This document shows positions 59,898 to 64,000 of a stretch of DNA of 64,000 nt, piece by piece. The stretch comes from Minicystis rosea (GTDB lineage: Bacteria > Myxococcota_A > Polyangia > Polyangiales > Polyangiaceae). The position numbers and the translations under genes were made by a program. The stretch is from contig CP016211.1 in the NCBI GenBank assembly GCA_001931535.1, positions 14,709,501 to 14,773,500 of the forward strand, read 5' to 3'. The notes below the pieces were generated by a model that was not told where the DNA came from, did not search any database, and saw only the letters and a list, made by a program, of their open reading frames with translations. Every line of letters starts with the position of its first letter. The stretch's first letter is position 1.

Positions 59898-60926
59898 CTA
59901 CGGCATGCGGCGGTACGAGAAACGAATCTCGTGATCGCAGATGCGGGCCACGTCACCTTCCATGATGGGCTTGCGTTGAATGGAGTGCCCGTTGACCTGG
60001 GTGCCATTGGTCGAGCCCATGTCGACCAGATAGTAGATGCCGTCGTGCTGCTCGATGGTCGCGTGGCACCGAGAGATGTTGGGGTCTTTGATGGTGAGCC
60101 CGGAGGCCTGTTTTCCGCGCCCGATGATGAACCCCGCTCCCTCCACCGCGCGCACCTGATCGCCATAGGCCACCATCAACTTCGCCGGCGGCGGCGGCGC
60201 GAAGCCGGGCGGCGGAGGAGGCGGCGGGCGCCCCGTCAGCGCCGGGGAGGCGAAGCCGGGCGGTGGAGGCGGCGGCGCGAAGCCGGGCGGGGGAGGCGGG
60301 GGCGCGCCGCGGAACGAGGGTGGCGGAGGCGGCGCGGCCCGCGGCAGCGGCGGAGGGCCGGTGACCGGCCGCGGCGGCGGAGGGGCCATGGGCGGCGTCG
60401 GGGGCAGCCCATGGGGATGCGTCAATGGCAGTCCGCCCGGGGGCATCAATGGCAGTCCATGAGGATGCATCAATGGTAGTCCCGCGGGTGGCATCGGCGG
60501 CAATCCGAGCGGCGGAGGCGGCATCGGCGGCGCGGCCGGCGATCGGAAGGGTTGTGGCGTCGGCGCGAACACCGGCTGTCGGGCCGCGAGCGACGGCACC
60601 GGAAGCGGCGCCGGAGGCATGGCAGCGATGTGCACGGCCTGCGCCGGCGGCGTCACGCGATCGAGCGGCATCCCCGGGGGCGTCACCCGTTCCAGCGGCC
60701 GCGCCACCCGCGACGACGAGGGAGGCGGCTGTTGCGTCGCGAGGCGCTGGCGCTGGCGGAGATAGTGTTTGAGCGCGTCGTTGAGCAGGAAGTCCACCGT
60801 GCATTCCAGCTCGCCGGCCATCTGCTCCAGCGCGTCCCAGAGCAGGTCGCGGCACTGGAACGTGCGCGTCCGCTTCGTATTGGTGTCGCTCGTCGTCGAT
60901 GCTCCCCACGCCGGCGTCGTCTCCAT
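59898..60926 (-). CDS. RHH-like, Pro-rich, FHA-domain protein 1
   Basis: 342-aa cytoplasmic protein in three parts. Residues about 20-62 form a strand plus two helices, CRDLLWDALEQMAGELECTV then DFLLNDALKHYLRQRQ, like a ribbon-helix-helix DNA-binding unit. Residues about 65-245 are very Pro/Gly-rich (PPPPPPGFAPPPPPPGF and Leu-Pro-Met repeats such as GLPLMPPGGLPLTHPHG), a flexible linker. Residues about 250-340 are an FHA domain (GFIIGRGKQASGLTIKDPNI, SRCHATIEQHDGIYYLVDMG, STNGTQVNG) with the Arg, Ser and Asn of the phosphothreonine pocket. ATG 60926 follows AAGGAGAGG. The paralog lies at 61924 across a rhomboid gene. Suggests gene control linked to Ser/Thr kinases (inference). Confidence 0.8.
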   Translation of the reverse strand: METTPAWGASTTSDTNTKRTRTFQCRDLLWDALEQMAGELECTVDFLLNDALKHYLRQRQRLATQQPPPSSSRVARPLERVTPPGMPLDRVTPPAQAVHIAAMPPAPLPVPSLAARQPVFAPTPQPFRSPAAPPMPPPPLGLPPMPPAGLPLMHPHGLPLMPPGGLPLTHPHGLPPTPPMAPPPPRPVTGPPPLPRAAPPPPPSFRGAPPPPPPGFAPPPPPPGFASPALTGRPPPPPPPGFAPPPPAKLMVAYGDQVRAVEGAGFIIGRGKQASGLTIKDPNISRCHATIEQHDGIYYLVDMGSTNGTQVNGHSIQRKPIMEGDVARICDHEIRFSYRRMP

Positions 60927-61035
60927 TCCATGCCTCTCCTTCGGAGGAGATCGGGGGCGAGCTCCTCGTCCATGGAGGGCCGGCAAGAAGCGCGCTTTTC
61001 GGAGGAGACGAAGAAATCGTGATCGCGGGGCCCGA

Positions 61036-61704
61036 TCAGCGGCTCATGCGGCGGCGGAGCTCTTGAACCTCGTCTTCCAACGCGGGGTCGGCCGAAGGCT
61101 CCTCGATGCGGGCGCGCACCGGGGCGATGCGCGTCTTCGTGCCGGAGGGCGCCGTGGTCGCCGGCGGGCTCGGTTGGGCGCCGAGACGGGCCGCGAGGAT
61201 GCCGCCGAGGAACCCGAAGAGGTGACCCTCCCACGAGATGCCGCTGGTGCCGGGGATGAGGCCCGTGAGCGCACGGCCGAAGAGGAGGAAGGCGATGACG
61301 CTGCCGAGGATCGGCCAGAATTTGCGCTCGAAGACGCCGCGCGAGAACAGGTAGCCGAGGAGGCCGAAGATGACCCCGCTGGCGCCGATGTGCACCGTGT
61401 GCGCGCCGCCGATGAGCCAGGTGCCGAGGCCCGCGGTCAGGGCGGAGAGCGCGGCCACGGTCAAGAAGTCACGGACCCTCCGCATCAACACCAGTGATCC
61501 GATCAGCGCGAGCGAGATGCTGTTGGCGATGAGATGCGCGAAGCCTACGTGGAGGAACGGCGCGAAGAGGACGCCCCACAAGCCTTCGAGGGTGCGCGGA
61601 TGGATACCGAGCGCCGAGAGCCGATAGCCCACGAGGACGTTGACGAGATGAATGATCCAGAGCAGCGCGATGCTCCCGCCGAGGACCTTGCCGCGCAGCT
61701 TCAC
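61036..61704 (-). CDS. Rhomboid-family intramembrane serine protease
   Basis: 222-aa membrane protein with six helices. The active-site signature HIGASGVIFGLLGYLF (Ser about 109) and the catalytic His in SWEGHLFGFLGGILAARLG (about 160) give the Ser-His dyad, and HVGFAHLIANSISLALIG is the usual H-x3-N helix-2 motif. Residues 180-222 are a polar tail with a short coiled-coil. It cleaves membrane-anchored proteins within the bilayer. It lies between two FHA-protein genes on the same strand, 109 bases before the first, possibly in one transcript. Confidence 0.92.
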   Translation of the reverse strand: MKLRGKVLGGSIALLWIIHLVNVLVGYRLSALGIHPRTLEGLWGVLFAPFLHVGFAHLIANSISLALIGSLVLMRRVRDFLTVAALSALTAGLGTWLIGGAHTVHIGASGVIFGLLGYLFSRGVFERKFWPILGSVIAFLLFGRALTGLIPGTSGISWEGHLFGFLGGILAARLGAQPSPPATTAPSGTKTRIAPVRARIEEPSADPALEDEVQELRRRMSR

Positions 61705-61923
61705 GGCGTCGCCGAGGGCGTCATCTGGATCGGTCGAGCGCGGCGGGGGGCCATGGAGGTAGAGCTTATCGCCAAGCGCGCATTGCTTCCACGAGGCGAG
61801 CAGGCGGGGCCTCTCGGTGAGACACGCGGCGAGCGGGCGTGGGCTCGAGAGGGGAGGGAAAGAGCGGCGCGAGCAGGGAGCGACGGAGACTCGCGTATCG
61901 CGAGCGACCCCAGCGACACAGGC

Positions 61924-62799
61924 TCAGTGAAGCAGGAACTCGAGCTCGTGATCGCAGATGCGGAATCGATCGCCGTGCGCGATTTGCCGGCGGGCGATGC
62001 GCTGTCCCTGGTACTCGATGCCGTTGGTCGAGCCCATGTCCACGAGCCAATAGGCATCGCCCGCGTGCTCGATGAGGGCGTGTTGGCGCGAGACGCCGGG
62101 ATCGTCGATGGCGAGATCGCTCGACAGGCCACCGCGCCCGACCACGAAGCGATCCTTCGTGACTTCGTAGGAGATGCCGCCGACGAGCACGAGGAGCTTC
62201 GGCCGGGCGGCCGCGGAGGACGGGTGGGTGGGCAGGCGCCGCGAGGAGGGCGGCGCTTTGGGCAGGTAGGAGCGCTGCAGGGTCGGCGTGTTGCGCTCGC
62301 GCGGCGGCGGAGGCGCGTCGCGGACGGTCACGTCGCGCGGCGCGATCGGCGTCGCCACCGGGCGGGCGCGCTGTTGCGCATAGACCTTCATGGCCTCGTT
62401 GATCAGCCAATCGGTGGAGCAGCCCTCTTCGCGGGCGAGCGCTTCGAACGTCTCCCAAAGCGTGTTGTCGCAGGCGACGCTGTGCGTGCTCTGCCGGTGC
62501 GGCAGGCTGATGGAGCTGTCCGTGTGCTCGCTCGTCCGCGCGCCGTAGAGCGCGTCGCGCACGGCGGCTTGATCGACGACGGCGTCGCGCAGCAGCGCGA
62601 GGCAGCGAGCATCGGCGCACACCGCGAGGTGCCGGCCGACGGCGAGCGCTTCGGCCTCCGGCAGCTCGTGCGCCGCGTGCGCGGCGAGGCGCATCGGATC
62701 GACGTGATCCGAAGACGGCGCGAGCGTCGCGAGCGGCGCATCGAAGAGCCGGTGTATCGCCAGGTCTCTCGGATCGGTCCCTCGTCCCACCACGATCAC
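61924..62799 (-). CDS. RHH-like, FHA-domain protein 2
   Basis: 291-aa paralog of the protein at 59898. Preceded by about 90 residues without clear family (APLATLAPSSDHVDPMRLAA, then HELPEAEALAVGRHLAVCAD), it has the same ribbon-helix-helix-like core TLWETFEALAREEGCSTDWL and INEAMKVYAQQRAR (about 108-140). A short Pro/Arg/Ser linker follows, then the FHA domain (RFVVGRGGLSSDLAIDDPGV, SRQHALIEHAGDAYWLVDMG, STNGIEYQG), ending CDHELEFLLH like its paralog's CDHEIRFSY. GTG 62799 is used because the frame upstream belongs to another gene. It follows the next gene upstream by 14 bases and so is likely co-transcribed with it. Confidence 0.78.
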   Translation of the reverse strand: MIVVGRGTDPRDLAIHRLFDAPLATLAPSSDHVDPMRLAAHAAHELPEAEALAVGRHLAVCADARCLALLRDAVVDQAAVRDALYGARTSEHTDSSISLPHRQSTHSVACDNTLWETFEALAREEGCSTDWLINEAMKVYAQQRARPVATPIAPRDVTVRDAPPPPRERNTPTLQRSYLPKAPPSSRRLPTHPSSAAARPKLLVLVGGISYEVTKDRFVVGRGGLSSDLAIDDPGVSRQHALIEHAGDAYWLVDMGSTNGIEYQGQRIARRQIAHGDRFRICDHELEFLLH

Positions 62800-62813
62800 G
62801 CCTCCAGTGTGCC

Positions 62814-63683
62814 TCAGCGCGCGCCCACGTCCAGACGAAGCACGCGCCGGAACGCCGTCTCGAGCTCGGCCATCGTATCCAATCCCACTGCATCCGGTGC
62901 AGCGAGCAATGTGAGCGAGAGCGCAGCGCCCTCGCGGTACATCTGTCGCCACGAGGCCATGGTGAGGCCCGGTAAGGAGAGGGCCGTACGCGTCGCCTCC
63001 AGCGCGGCGTGCTCGGTGGGATCGCCGGGCGAGAAGCGCCGGGCCACGAGGGCCACCGCGGCTTCGCGCGGCAGCACCTGCGCGAGCACGTCGTGGAAGT
63101 AGACCGCATAGCGGTAGACGCTGAGGTATTTGCGATCCGTCACCGACGCCGCGGCCCAGCCGAGCTTGGTCGACCAGGCCTGCGCGTCGAAGCGATCGTG
63201 CAGGAAATCGAGGAGCATCGCGTAGCCCACGGGATCCACGCCGTGCACCGCGGCGAGCGCGCGCGTCATGCGCAACGCGAGCGCGGGGTCGGCGGTGGCC
63301 GGCGCGGCCTCGTGATCGTGATCGCTCGGCTCGAGGCGCTCGCCGTCGCGGTGCACGCGGCGCACGGCGTTGCGACCGAGGTAGAGGTAAGGCCACGACC
63401 CGAGCCAGAGGCGCGCGTCGCGGGGCGCGCGGCCATAAGACAAACTGATATCATCCGGATCCCAGGCGGGATCGAGGAAGGCCACGAGCGCGTCGCGGGC
63501 GACGTCCGGCCCATAGCTGCGGAAGCGCAGGCCGAGGAGGCGCTGCACGTCGCACGGCATGGTGAGCAGCGTGCGCCGGTTCGGAAGCGACGGATCGGCG
63601 AGGAGGCGGCAGACGCGATCCTCCCCGTCGTACGCAGAGCATCCTGCGCAGCACGGAGGCAGACCGACGGCCGCGGAGGGCAT
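62814..63683 (-). CDS. Hypothetical helical protein upstream of FHA protein 2
   Basis: 289-aa protein with no signal peptide or membrane segment and no recognised family. N-terminal Cys cluster PPCCAGCSAYDGEDRVC (about 9-25), a stretch PCDVQRLLGLRFRSYGPDVA, a Trp/Tyr-rich middle (LWLGSWPYLYLGRNAVRRVH) and a mainly helical second half (ALRMTRALAAVHGVDPVGYA, TDRKYLSVYRYAVYFHDVLA). It sits 14 bases before FHA protein 2, so a functional link is likely. The Cys cluster could bind metal. Confidence 0.62.
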   Translation of the reverse strand: MPSAAVGLPPCCAGCSAYDGEDRVCRLLADPSLPNRRTLLTMPCDVQRLLGLRFRSYGPDVARDALVAFLDPAWDPDDISLSYGRAPRDARLWLGSWPYLYLGRNAVRRVHRDGERLEPSDHDHEAAPATADPALALRMTRALAAVHGVDPVGYAMLLDFLHDRFDAQAWSTKLGWAAASVTDRKYLSVYRYAVYFHDVLAQVLPREAAVALVARRFSPGDPTEHAALEATRTALSLPGLTMASWRQMYREGAALSLTLLAAPDAVGLDTMAELETAFRRVLRLDVGAR

Positions 63684-63823
63684 GGGCCCGCGAGCCTACC
63701 ATGTGCCGAGAGCGCCGCGAGCCGGGGCCGTCCGTCACGCGAAGATGCCGCGAACTGGCGCGCGGCCACCGGTCTCGATACGCTCCCGGGTCGCGCGTCG
63801 CGTCGACCGCGTCTTTGCCGGAG

Positions 63824-64000
63824 ATGCTTTTCGTGAACGTTGCAGCACCCCGTCTCGCCGTCGCCTCGCTGTTCGCGCTCGCGCTCGGCACCTTCGGCGC
63901 GCCCGCCCACGCGGTCACCGACAACTTCTGCAAGCTCGACAGCACCTCGGGCTTCTCGCTCAACGGGAACGCGTATCGCCCGATCGGCGCGGACTATTTC
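63824..64000 (+). CDS. N-terminal part of an exported protein (cut by window end)
   Basis: ATG 63824 follows GCCGGAG and opens an Ala/Leu-rich signal peptide ending near APAHA (about residue 30), then VTDNFCKLDSTSGFSLNGNA. The first 59 codons are present. Divergent from the hypothetical gene at 62814 (140-base gap). Family cannot be told from this part. Confidence 0.7.
   Translation, partial: MLFVNVAAPRLAVASLFALALGTFGAPAHAVTDNFCKLDSTSGFSLNGNAYRPIGADYF

Overview
The window is very GC-rich, densely coded DNA from a Gram-negative bacterium, most probably a myxobacterium of the Polyangiales type (inference). The grounds are the many lipoproteins with Gly/Ser-rich tails behind the lipobox, large numbers of Cys-rich secreted repeat proteins, FHA proteins with Pro-rich linkers, an SRD5A-type steroid reductase, SUMF1-type lipoproteins and GTG/TTG starts. 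No rRNA, tRNA, CRISPR array, phage gene or transposase was seen.

0-15.7 kb: housekeeping and single genes (BASS-type transporter, PRISE-like SDR, UbiB-type kinase, SUMF1-domain lipoprotein, C10 peptidase, a GT2-acyltransferase-LolA operon, a sugar-dehydrogenase/haem fusion, 5-formyl-THF cyclo-ligase). They are separated by two families of palindromic intergenic repeats, some of which begin exactly at stop codons. 15.9-29.8 kb: an island of Cys-rich or Gly/Ser-rich lipoproteins (knottin-like 27-residue repeats, CGPAGDGCG repeats, Stig1-like repeats, a duplicated lipoprotein pair) around an operon of sigma factor, FecR-type regulator, envelope protein and Stig1 lipoprotein. This is the best candidate for an undescribed system. 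29.9-36.7 kb: YihY/BrkB membrane protein, CPVC small protein plus DUF2243, a DUF4139 protein, a lipoprotein and a zinc alcohol dehydrogenase. 37-44 kb: a CusCBA-like copper/silver efflux operon led by a small Cys-rich protein. 45-49 kb: a cobalamin riboswitch in front of class Ia ribonucleotide reductase nrdAB, which implies B12-controlled switching between RNR classes. 49.3-58.6 kb: FAD monooxygenase, STAS protein, TPR protein, SRD5A-like reductase, and an AraC regulator divergent from a five-gene unit (membrane protein, SRPBCC, SDR, membrane protein, GNAT). 59-64 kb: SGNH hydrolase, two FHA proteins that each carry an N-terminal ribbon-helix-helix-like segment, and a rhomboid protease between them.

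Three genes (SUMF1 lipoprotein, Cys-rich carboxypeptidase-regulatory protein, cusB) read through only if one base is added within a short G/C run. Sequencing indels are therefore as likely as true frameshifts.
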